This document shows, in pieces, positions 1 to 5,837 of a DNA stretch of 5,837 nucleotides. Under the pieces are notes generated by a model that was not told the origin of the DNA, did no database searches, and saw only the letters and a program-made list of their open reading frames with translations. The number at the start of each line of letters is the position of its first letter. The stretch's first letter is position 1. Where the stretch lies: assembly GCA_033764445.1 (NCBI GenBank), contig JANRIZ010000001.1:1-5837 (forward strand), read 5' to 3'. The position numbers and the translations under genes are program-made. This DNA is from JANRIZ01 sp033764445. Its GTDB lineage: Bacteria; Verrucomicrobiota; Verrucomicrobiia; JAWXBN01.

Positions 1-101
1 GTCTGGGCGGTCACGTGATACTGCGGAAGGCGACGTGGTAAAAAAGTCTGGTGCCGGGAGATTTATCAACCTGAAATAGCTCGACGCCTCTGGTGCGTCT
101 T

Positions 102-108
102 GGGAGGA
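102..108 (+). promoter_or_regulatory. Shine-Dalgarno-like GGGAGGA before the lipoprotein gene
   Basis: This is a strong purine-rich match to the anti-Shine-Dalgarno sequence, but it is oddly placed. It lies only 1-2 bases before the TTG at 110, which is too close for normal use, and about 28 bases before the ATG at 137, which is too far. It sits 16 bases before the TTG at 125. The element therefore does not settle the start. The ATG is preferred because it gives a normal 20-residue lipoprotein signal peptide. Confidence 0.35.
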
Positions 109-136
109 TTTGCACCCGTTCAAGTTGTCTTCCCCT

Positions 137-3088
137 ATGCCGGTTTATTTGAAAAATGTCCTGTTCCTCTGTCTGGCAGGGGTTTTGGCCGTGTCCTGCA
201 GCAGACACGTGGAGGAAAAATCCGCTCCGAAGGTTCAGGAGCCTTCGGCCCCGCCCTCCGACCCCCCCCGGGGTTCCACCGTGACCTACCAGATGCCCGA
301 ACCGGGCCCTGTGCCCCCGCCCCGGACTTTTCCCGAAACCGAGGCGGACGGGCTGGGAGACCCGGGGCGGCTGAATGTTTCCGTGCCCGGTGAAGGGATC
401 ATGAGCCTGGCCGTGTATGACAAAGCGGGACGGATGGTCCGTGAATTGATGCGTGGGACACCCGTGGTGCCGGGTCCACTTGAGTTGACCTGGGACGGCT
501 TGGATTTCCAGGGATTCCCCGCAACCGACGGGGAATATCAATGGCGCATGGTCTTTAATCCCGGTTTTCAATCCCGGTATGTCATGAATTTTGGGACACA
601 ACATACGGACAAACCCTGGGAATATTGGATCGCCGATCATGGCGGACCCGGGGCAGCGGCGCTTGATCCCGAAGGAAACGTGTTCATCGGCGGATTTACC
701 GAGGGGCCATACCTGTGGTTGAAGATGGATCCCCAAGTCCAAAAGCGCCTGCATTCCCAGGAGCAGTATTACGATGGAGGCATGTGCACGGACCTGACCC
801 ATGCCGGCGATGCGATGCTCCTGCTGCAATCGGGTTTCAAAAGGGCGCATATCCGCCGACTGACCGATGGTGCGTTGTGGGATGTTTTTTGGCCCGCACC
901 CGGAGCGGCTCCGGAATCCGGTGAACCGGCCTGCATGGACGGTGCGGGATCGACCCTCGTGCTGAGTTATCCCGCACGCAACGCCCTCCGCTGGGTCAAC
1001 CCGGCCGATGGGAAAGTCATTGCCGAAACCACCGGCCTGCCCGGGGCCAAAGCCGTGGCCGTCGGACGCAATGCGCAGGGAACCTTTGTGCTGGTGTCCA
1101 CCTCCGACGGACGCGTGGTGCGGTTGAAGGACGCCGCCAGCAAACCCGAGAAGGTTCTCGATCTCGATGGTGTCACTTCGATGAATATCAACCGCACCGA
1201 CGGACGGATTGTCCTGACCCGGGAGAATGGGAAGGTGGCCGAAGTCCGCCTGTACTCCCCCGATTTCAAATGGCTCAGGACATTTGGTGGAATCGTCAGA
1301 CCCGACGGATTGTTTGACGCCCGGTTGTACCGGAGTCTGACCACCGCGCTTTTTCTGGCGGACGGACGGATTCTGGTTTTGGAGAACTCCCCTCCCCGGC
1401 GGGTGATGATTCTCGATCCGGCCACCGACCGGCAGGAGCTGGCCGGGTATGGGAACCGGACCTTTTACACATGGGCGAAGGTGGATCCCCGTCGTCCGGA
1501 CTTTCATTGGGTGACGATGGAAGGATCCGTGATGCTCATGCGTGTGAATCCTGCCGGCGGGCTGTGGGAACCGGTGGCCGTTTGGAATTACAGGGACCTG
1601 CTCGACGGGTTGTTGTTTGCCCAGTCGGCCACCCATTGGGGGCAACCATGGCAGCCGCACTATTTGAAAGACCGGCTCTATTTGCTGGGTGCGGGTTTGC
1701 CGGCCGCCGTGGAGGTGGATGCAAAAAACTGGAAATTGATTCCGCGCTCATTTTTGGGCACCGCCCCCAAGGAGATGAAGGACTGGCCTGAAGCCCTGAA
1801 ATCAGCACTGCACAGTGCCGGGACCGACACCGCAGGATGGTCAAAACATTTCACCTGGGCCGATGCCAACGGCAACGGATTGATGGAGGCCCCGGAAATC
1901 CAGATTCAACAGGGCTCCTGGAATCCCGCCTCCTCGCCAGGCGCCTACGGCACCCGTCTGGACTTTGTCCATGGACTGAGTTTGGGGAACAAGTGGCTGC
2001 AGATACCATTCCATGCGTGGGTGGGCCCGCAGGAGGGGTACCCCCGATGGACCTGGCAGGGGGCGCGGGAGCTGGGCGAGCTGCCGGAGAGCATCCGGGG
2101 ACAGGATGCACGCAACGCGCATGTGGATGCAGAGGACAATGTGTTTGCCGCCTTTTACCACGAAATCCAGGTTCATGATCAACTCGTGGCGCGATGGCCC
2201 CACGGCGGATTCTGGGGGGCGCGGCTGGCCTCCTGGGACAAGGACGGACGCCTGCGGTTTTTGGCCGGACGCAAATGCAATGCCGACGGCGAGGCGGGTC
2301 AGGGTCGGCTTTCATTTCCCACCTTTGTGATGTCCGGTCCCTACGATACCGTGATGGTCAATGATCAGATTCACAATCATGGTCCGTTGTACACCCGGGA
2401 CGGACTGTTTGTGGGCAATATGTTTGTGCCGGGTGTGAAAAACCATGTGGATGAAAAAACGCCTGCCGAAGCCTACGCGATGAAAGGTCCGCGAGACGAC
2501 AATCAGAATGCCTATGCGTGGACGATGCCCGATGGAAAGACCTACTTTGCGGAGGGGGATATCGGGCGCCAGCGTGTTTTTGAAGTCACGGGCCTGGATC
2601 AGGTCCGCCGCGTCCGGGGCAAAATGAGCAAGCCAGCCGTTGTCACTGCCGCACAACGCAAGGGCACGGGCCTGACCCTCAAACTGTATGCCGACCGCGA
2701 CAAGACCGAACTGGTGGAGACACGTGCGATTCCGAACCTGCGGTCCGGCACGCTCTTTCACACCCTGCCCCACCCCAGACTCAAAAAACCGTACACCGCC
2801 GAGCTGACGGGATTTCTGGAGGCCCCTTTTTCGGAGGAATACACCTTTGAATTCCGTTCCTCCCAGCCGCAGGACAAAATCAACGTCTGGATCGGAGACC
2901 GGGAGCTGTACCAGGCCACCCAGGGCCAGCCGACCAAGGCCACGGTCCGTCTGGAAGCCGGAAAGAAGGTTCCTTTCCGGATGGATTTCCGTGTCCTGAG
3001 CAATCAGCCCGGATTTGACATTTTATGGCAGTCACTCAACCAGGATTTGTGGCCTGTGGAGGCCATGTATTTGTATCCCGAAAAATGA
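137..3088 (+). CDS. Large modular predicted lipoprotein: FlgD-like domain, propeller-like repeats, EF-type loop, PA14-like C-terminus
   Basis: I do not recognise a named gene. Seen, numbered from the ATG at 137 (about 983 residues): a short hydrophobic signal segment ends in a lipobox-like LAVSC with Cys21, so the product is probably a lipid-anchored exported protein. A Pro-rich linker (about 27-66) follows. Residues about 87-141 resemble the FlgD-type Ig fold (VYDKAGRMVREL, then LTWDGLDFQG and DGEYQWRM). A long beta-rich body has recurring turn motifs typical of NHL or beta-propeller blades: DGR at 324, 355, 409 and 703, DPEGNVFIGG near 177 and DAEDNVFAAF near 664. An EF-hand-like loop, DANGNGLMEAPE, lies at 576-587. 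The C-terminus (about 885-979; FLEAPFSEEYTFEF, VWIGDREL, LEAGKKVPFRMDF) resembles PA14, a domain often linked to glycan binding. No catalytic residues can be assigned. The start is uncertain: in-frame TTG codons at 110 and 125 are alternatives, and an in-frame TAG at 77-79 bounds the frame. The gene is confident; the function is unknown. Confidence 0.9.
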   Translation: MPVYLKNVLFLCLAGVLAVSCSRHVEEKSAPKVQEPSAPPSDPPRGSTVTYQMPEPGPVPPPRTFPETEADGLGDPGRLNVSVPGEGIMSLAVYDKAGRMVRELMRGTPVVPGPLELTWDGLDFQGFPATDGEYQWRMVFNPGFQSRYVMNFGTQHTDKPWEYWIADHGGPGAAALDPEGNVFIGGFTEGPYLWLKMDPQVQKRLHSQEQYYDGGMCTDLTHAGDAMLLLQSGFKRAHIRRLTDGALWDVFWPAPGAAPESGEPACMDGAGSTLVLSYPARNALRWVNPADGKVIAETTGLPGAKAVAVGRNAQGTFVLVSTSDGRVVRLKDAASKPEKVLDLDGVTSMNINRTDGRIVLTRENGKVAEVRLYSPDFKWLRTFGGIVRPDGLFDARLYRSLTTALFLADGRILVLENSPPRRVMILDPATDRQELAGYGNRTFYTWAKVDPRRPDFHWVTMEGSVMLMRVNPAGGLWEPVAVWNYRDLLDGLLFAQSATHWGQPWQPHYLKDRLYLLGAGLPAAVEVDAKNWKLIPRSFLGTAPKEMKDWPEALKSALHSAGTDTAGWSKHFTWADANGNGLMEAPEIQIQQGSWNPASSPGAYGTRLDFVHGLSLGNKWLQIPFHAWVGPQEGYPRWTWQGARELGELPESIRGQDARNAHVDAEDNVFAAFYHEIQVHDQLVARWPHGGFWGARLASWDKDGRLRFLAGRKCNADGEAGQGRLSFPTFVMSGPYDTVMVNDQIHNHGPLYTRDGLFVGNMFVPGVKNHVDEKTPAEAYAMKGPRDDNQNAYAWTMPDGKTYFAEGDIGRQRVFEVTGLDQVRRVRGKMSKPAVVTAAQRKGTGLTLKLYADRDKTELVETRAIPNLRSGTLFHTLPHPRLKKPYTAELTGFLEAPFSEEYTFEFRSSQPQDKINVWIGDRELYQATQGQPTKATVRLEAGKKVPFRMDFRVLSNQPGFDILWQSLNQDLWPVEAMYLYPEK

Positions 3089-3103
3089 GCGTTGGCAGGA
3101 CGG

Positions 3104-3997
3104 TCAGGCGCGGGAAGACGCGAGCATTTCCGCCATCGCCTCGCGCCAGTGGCGGAGGGGGGTGACCCCTGCGTCGTAGGCCTTTTGATTTTCGAAGGTC
3201 GTGTAGAGCGGGCGCCGGGCCGCGGCGCCGTATTCCGCGCTGCTGACCGATTCGATCGGACAGTCGACCCCCGCCAATTCAAAGAGCTCGCGGGTCCAGG
3301 AGGCAAAGTCGCATTCCCCCTCGTTGGAAATGTGGTAGAGCCCGCCGGAGACGTGCCGGACCAGTTCCCACACCCCGCGGGCGACATCGGGCGTGTAGGA
3401 CGGACTGCCCACCTGGTCATTGACCACGCGCACCCGCCCGTTTTTCCGGGCCAGCCGGAGCATGAGCAATGGAAAATTTCCCGTCACCGGTCCCTCGCCC
3501 TGAAATTCCCCCGGGGCGAGAGGTGTGAAGAGGCGGCAGACGCGGACGACAAAATTTTTGGAGCTGGCGCGGATGACGGCGCGTTCCCCCTCGAGTTTGG
3601 TCCTGCCGTAGAAATTGACCGGGTTGGGCGGGTCCCCCTCGTGGTAGGGGAAACCCTTGTCACCGTCGAAGACGTAATCGGAGGAAAAATGAAGGACACG
3701 GACCCCGTACTCCGCACAAACCCCGGCGAGGACCTGCACCCCCACGGAGTTTGAATCGATGGCGGCCTCCCGGCCCTCGTCGGTTTCCGCCCGGTCCACG
3801 GCGTTGAAGGAGGCGCAGTTGATGACCAGATTGGGCCGGGCGCTGAAGAGGGCGGTGCGGACCTTTTCGGGGTCAAGGATGTTGAGACGATGGCGATCCA
3901 TACCCTCGACACCAATCCCCTCGGGACAGGTCTGGATGAGGGCCCGGGCCAGTTTGCCTGCGCCCCCTGTGATCAGGACTTTCCGGAGATCAGACAC
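3104..3997 (-). CDS. rmlD: dTDP-4-dehydrorhamnose reductase (RmlD/RfbD family)
   Basis: The family reduces dTDP-4-dehydro-L-rhamnose with NAD(P)H to dTDP-L-rhamnose, the last step of the RmlABCD pathway, in the cytoplasm. Seen in the 297-residue product: an N-terminal Rossmann motif ITGGAGKLA (9-17), in place of the more usual GxxGQLG; NCASFNAVDRAE (60-71); SSDYVFDG (105-112); the short-chain dehydrogenase YxxxK pair Tyr130/Lys134 in YGRTKLEGE; DQVGSPSYTPDVA (194-206); and a C-terminal RRPLYTTFENQK (261-272), where RmlD proteins carry a RPxxSxL-type motif. Length is normal for the family. The start is a GTG at 3997-3995 with a weak GGGTGG four bases upstream; an in-frame TAA at 4012-4010 leaves little room for an earlier start. 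The gene stands without rmlA, rmlB or rmlC in view, converges on the lipoprotein gene and diverges from lpd. A related NDP-sugar reductase of the same superfamily is the main alternative. Confidence 0.9.
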   Translation of the reverse strand: MSDLRKVLITGGAGKLARALIQTCPEGIGVEGMDRHRLNILDPEKVRTALFSARPNLVINCASFNAVDRAETDEGREAAIDSNSVGVQVLAGVCAEYGVRVLHFSSDYVFDGDKGFPYHEGDPPNPVNFYGRTKLEGERAVIRASSKNFVVRVCRLFTPLAPGEFQGEGPVTGNFPLLMLRLARKNGRVRVVNDQVGSPSYTPDVARGVWELVRHVSGGLYHISNEGECDFASWTRELFELAGVDCPIESVSSAEYGAAARRPLYTTFENQKAYDAGVTPLRHWREAMAEMLASSRA

Positions 3998-4212
3998 GCA
4001 TCCACCCGATTAGACAGGCATCAAAACAGTCGGACGCACAGAGGGGGTCTGTCACATGATGTTTTGGAGGGTTGAACACAGAGGCAAACTATCCCAACCC
4101 GTTGACATTGCAAGTCCCGGGCGAACCCTCCGGTGATGGTCCGATAGTTGCTGAAATTTTCGTGTATCCCGCAGCCCGTAATCCTATAAGCTTGTCCCAG
4201 GAGATTTTCACC
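3998..4212. other. Divergent intergenic region between rmlD and lpd
   Basis: This 215-base stretch must hold the promoters of both divergent genes if each has its own. I cannot assign a convincing -35/-10 pair on either strand. A TTGACA at 4102-4107 has no suitable -10 at normal spacing, and a TATAAG at 4185-4190 has no good -35. A small perfect stem, ACAGA (4038-4042) with TCTGT (4048-4052), flanks a five-base loop; it is too short to interpret. The lpd reading frame stays open back to a TTG at 4072, but that stretch does not look like protein of the family. Confidence 0.5.
4199..4203 (+). promoter_or_regulatory. Ribosome binding site of lpd (AGGAG)
   Basis: AGGAG lies nine bases before the ATG at 4213. 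It decides the start: the encoded protein then begins MAEEKHDLIVIGGG, with the FAD-binding strand close to the N-terminus as is normal for dihydrolipoyl dehydrogenases. The alternative TTG at 4072 would add 47 residues that have no counterpart in the family. Confidence 0.75.
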
Positions 4213-5586
4213 ATGGCGGAAGAAAAGCATGATCTGATTGTCATCGGCGGCGGTCCGGCGGGATATGTGGGGGCCATCCGGGCCGCGCAGATGGGAAAAA
4301 AGGTGGCACTCATCGAGCGCGACCGGGCGGGTGGCACCTGTCTGAATTGGGGGTGCATTCCCACCAAGGCCCTGATCCGCAACGCCGAGGTGTACCGGCT
4401 CGTGCAAAAGGCCGCCGACTTCGGTATTCAGACGGGATCAGTCAGCTTCGAATGGGACAGGGTCATCGCCCGCAGTCGCGGGGTTTCCGATCGCATTGCA
4501 AAAGGGCTCGAATTTCTTTTCAAGAAGAACAAGATCGAAACCATCAGCGGTCAGGCCCAGCTTGGCCCGGATCGAAGTGTCAGGATCAATGGTCAAACCC
4601 TGGGAGCGGAAAAGGTGCTGCTGGCCACGGGGGCCAAACCGAGGCTGATTCCCGGATTCCAGCCCGATGGCAAAAAATTCCTGACCAGCCGCGAGGCCAT
4701 GGTCATTCCCAAACGTCCCGATTCCATCCTCATCATCGGCGGTGGAGCCATCGGGATCGAGTTTGCCTACTTTTTCAATTCCTTCGGGACCAAGGTCACA
4801 GTCGTGGAAGCGCTTCCGTCCATTTTGCCCAAGGAGGATCACGAAATTTCCGGGGAACTTTCCAAAATCTTCACCCGTTCGGGCATCCGCATCCTCACCG
4901 GAACCACGGTCGACAAGTTGATCGCCCAAGGAGAAGGCGTGGAGGTCGCGCTGGGAGGAGCCTTCCCGGCGACGGAACAGTTTGAAACGGTCCTGTGCGC
5001 CATTGGCGTGGTCCCGCATCTGGATTTTCTGACCGATCCCAACCAGCTTGTTTTGGAAAAGGGCTTCGTCAAAACCGATGACCATTATCAGACCAGCATT
5101 CCGGGTGTGTACGGGGCCGGCGATCTCATTGGGCCTCCCTGGCTTGCACACGTCGCATCCTACGAGGCCATTCAGGCCGTGGAAGGGATGTTTGGGGAGC
5201 ACGCTCCGTCCAAACCGAAGGTTTTCCCCAGCTGCACCTATTGTCATCCCCAGGTAGCCAGCACGGGTCTGACCGAGAATGAGTGCAAGGCCCGGGGCAT
5301 TGCCTACAAGGTCGGCAAATATCCCTTTCTCTCCTCGGGCAAGGCGCTGGCCCAGGGGGACAATCAGGGTTTTGTGAAGCTCATCAACAGCGAACCCGAT
5401 GGACGGTTGCTGGGATGTCATATCATTGGGGCGGACGCGACCGAACTGATTGCCGAGATGGCACTGGCGATGAATTTTGAACTGACCGCCGCGGATATCG
5501 CGGCCACGGTCCATGCACATCCGACCTTGAGCGAGATTGTTTTTGAGGCCGCTGAAATGTCGCTCGGAAAGGCCATCCATGGGTGA
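4213..5586 (+). CDS. lpd: Dihydrolipoyl dehydrogenase (E3 component)
   Basis: This FAD-dependent disulfide oxidoreductase reoxidises dihydrolipoyl groups on E2 or GcvH proteins with NAD+. It serves the pyruvate and 2-oxoglutarate dehydrogenase complexes and the glycine cleavage system in the cytoplasm. Seen in the 457-residue product: the FAD dinucleotide fold VIGGGPAGYVGAIRAA (10-25); the redox-active disulfide in GGTCLNWGCIPTK (Cys43 and Cys48); a second nucleotide fold for NAD, IIGGGAIGIEFA (174-185); the FAD-contacting GVYGAGD (298-304); the dimer-interface stretch FPSCTYCHPQVASTGLTE (338-355); and the C-terminal active-site HAHPTLSE (His436 with Glu441). All catalytic residues are present and the length is normal. 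No E1 or E2 gene is in view, so which complex it serves cannot be told. The downstream lipA, on the same strand 169 bases later, fits a lipoate-related cluster. Mercuric reductase and glutathione reductase are unlikely, given the GGTCLNWGCIPTK and HPTLSE context. Confidence 0.96.
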   Translation: MAEEKHDLIVIGGGPAGYVGAIRAAQMGKKVALIERDRAGGTCLNWGCIPTKALIRNAEVYRLVQKAADFGIQTGSVSFEWDRVIARSRGVSDRIAKGLEFLFKKNKIETISGQAQLGPDRSVRINGQTLGAEKVLLATGAKPRLIPGFQPDGKKFLTSREAMVIPKRPDSILIIGGGAIGIEFAYFFNSFGTKVTVVEALPSILPKEDHEISGELSKIFTRSGIRILTGTTVDKLIAQGEGVEVALGGAFPATEQFETVLCAIGVVPHLDFLTDPNQLVLEKGFVKTDDHYQTSIPGVYGAGDLIGPPWLAHVASYEAIQAVEGMFGEHAPSKPKVFPSCTYCHPQVASTGLTENECKARGIAYKVGKYPFLSSGKALAQGDNQGFVKLINSEPDGRLLGCHIIGADATELIAEMALAMNFELTAADIAATVHAHPTLSEIVFEAAEMSLGKAIHG

Positions 5587-5591
5587 TGGGA

Positions 5592-5612
5592 AATGCCTAA
5601 TGTCTAATGAAG
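5592..5612 (+). repeat. Three imperfect heptads (AATGCCT, AATGTCT, AATGAAG)
   Basis: Three adjacent seven-base units share AATG and differ in the last three bases. They start six bases after the lpd stop codon. The run is short and the third unit is degenerate. It may be the remnant of a longer tandem AATGxCx array of the kind that occurs between genes in some bacteria; that link is from memory and unverified. Confidence 0.4.
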
Positions 5613-5632
5613 GAGCGCAGGGAGGAATGTCG

Positions 5633-5741
5633 GCCACAAAAAACACAAAAGGGAGGGTAGGATTTGCACGGACCTGAATGACCGGTGTTTGAAATACGGT
5701 TCACTGAAGTTGATTTTGTGACGTTTGTGCCTTTTTGTGGC
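5633..5741. repeat. Inverted repeat built of CACAAA/TTTGTG hexamers between lpd and lipA
   Basis: The left arm GCCACAAAAAACACAAA (5633-5649) is complementary to the right arm TTTGTGCCTTTTTGTGGC (5724-5741). Ten bases pair perfectly (GCCACAAAAA), then one base faces two, then six more pair (CACAAA). About 74 bases separate the arms. The right side has a third TTTGTG at 5715-5720, so TTTGTG starts occur at 5715, 5724 and 5734, and the left side has CACAAA at 5635 and 5644. No T-run follows the right arm, so this is not a standard intrinsic terminator. It could be a dispersed intergenic repeat, an mRNA stem around the lipA leader, or an operator. Confidence 0.6.
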
Positions 5742-5755
5742 GAGTACATTATTTT

Positions 5756-5837
5756 ATGAATCCAGCACCCTCCACATTGCGCAAGCCGGAATGGCTGAAG
5801 GTTCGTCTGGGCGGCAATGCCGTTTCCGGGCAGATCC
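5756..5837 (+). CDS. lipA: Lipoyl synthase, N-terminal fragment cut by the window edge
   Basis: Only 27 codons are visible, beginning MNPAPSTLRKPEWLKVRL. The RKPEWLKVRL stretch matches the conserved start of lipoyl synthases (typically RKPxWLK followed by a basic or hydrophobic strand). LipA is a radical SAM enzyme that inserts two sulfur atoms into octanoyl groups on E2 and GcvH domains. Its CxxxCxxC cluster motif would lie beyond the window and cannot be checked. The ATG at 5756 is the natural start because the family motif begins about eight residues in. No good Shine-Dalgarno is present; the nearest purine-rich stretch, GTGGCGAG (5737-5744), is weak and rather distant. Placement just after lpd on the same strand supports the call, since the two act on the same cofactor. 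Confidence 0.8.
   Translation, partial: MNPAPSTLRKPEWLKVRLGGNAVSGQI

Noticed and set aside
2..79. Possible C-terminal end of an upstream gene (open frame to the TAG at 77-79, or a frame ending at TAA 39-41)
   Set aside because: Only 12-25 codons are available, and neither translation shows a recognisable motif.
11..1660. A 549-codon open frame on the minus strand inside the lipoprotein gene
   Set aside because: It is antisense to a gene with clear domain and signal-peptide features. Its product is a low-sense mix rich in Gly, His, Pro and Arg with no recognisable motif, typical of an antisense shadow in GC-rich DNA.
4102..4107. TTGACA as a -35 promoter element for lpd
   Set aside because: The sequence 16-18 bases downstream (around ACCCTC) is a poor -10, so a lone hexamer match is not enough.
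4072..4212. N-terminal extension of lpd from a TTG at 4072, preceded by GGAGG
   Set aside because: The spacing between GGAGG and the TTG is one base, the added 47 residues do not fit the family, and the ATG at 4213 has a properly spaced AGGAG.
4551..5586. CTYC at lpd residues 341-344 as an extra metal or redox site
   Set aside because: This region corresponds to the conserved PSCxYxxPxVASxGLTE stretch of the family, and a second Cys there occurs in other members as far as I recall. There are no partner ligands to suggest a metal site.
4438..5646. A 402-codon open frame on the minus strand opposite lpd
   Set aside because: It lies opposite a fully conserved lpd, and its product shows no family motif.

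Overview
The window carries three complete genes and the first codons of a fourth, in DNA that looks GC-rich by eye. The mix suggests a Gram-negative bacterium of the Planctomycetota-Verrucomicrobiota group, most likely Verrucomicrobiota. The clues are a large lipoprotein with an FlgD-like domain, beta-propeller-type repeats and a C-terminal PA14-like domain, an lpd gene followed by lipA, and intergenic DNA rich in CACAAA/TTTGTG and AATGxCT strings. This placement is inference: no rRNA or other phylogenetic marker is present.

Layout: (1) Positions 1-136 are a short leader with no assignable gene. (2) About 137-3088 (+) encodes a roughly 983-residue predicted lipoprotein of unknown function. 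(3) After a 15-base gap, 3104-3997 (-) encodes an RmlD-type dTDP-4-dehydrorhamnose reductase, convergent with the lipoprotein gene. (4) Positions 3998-4212 are a divergent intergenic region holding the start signals of rmlD and lpd. (5) 4213-5586 (+) encodes dihydrolipoyl dehydrogenase. (6) Positions 5587-5755 are a noncoding gap with short tandem heptads and an inverted repeat built from CACAAA/TTTGTG hexamers. (7) From 5756 to the window edge (+) is the N-terminus of lipoyl synthase (LipA).

Two functional themes are visible. Lpd and LipA belong together: LipA makes the lipoyl cofactor on the E2 and GcvH proteins, and Lpd reoxidises that cofactor in the 2-oxoacid dehydrogenase and glycine cleavage complexes. 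RmlD makes dTDP-L-rhamnose for surface polysaccharide. The lipoprotein is probably displayed on a membrane and may bind carbohydrate through its PA14-like domain, but nothing in the sequence ties it directly to RmlD. I see no clear undescribed multi-gene system. The least ordinary items are the architecture of the lipoprotein and the hexamer inverted repeat before lipA.
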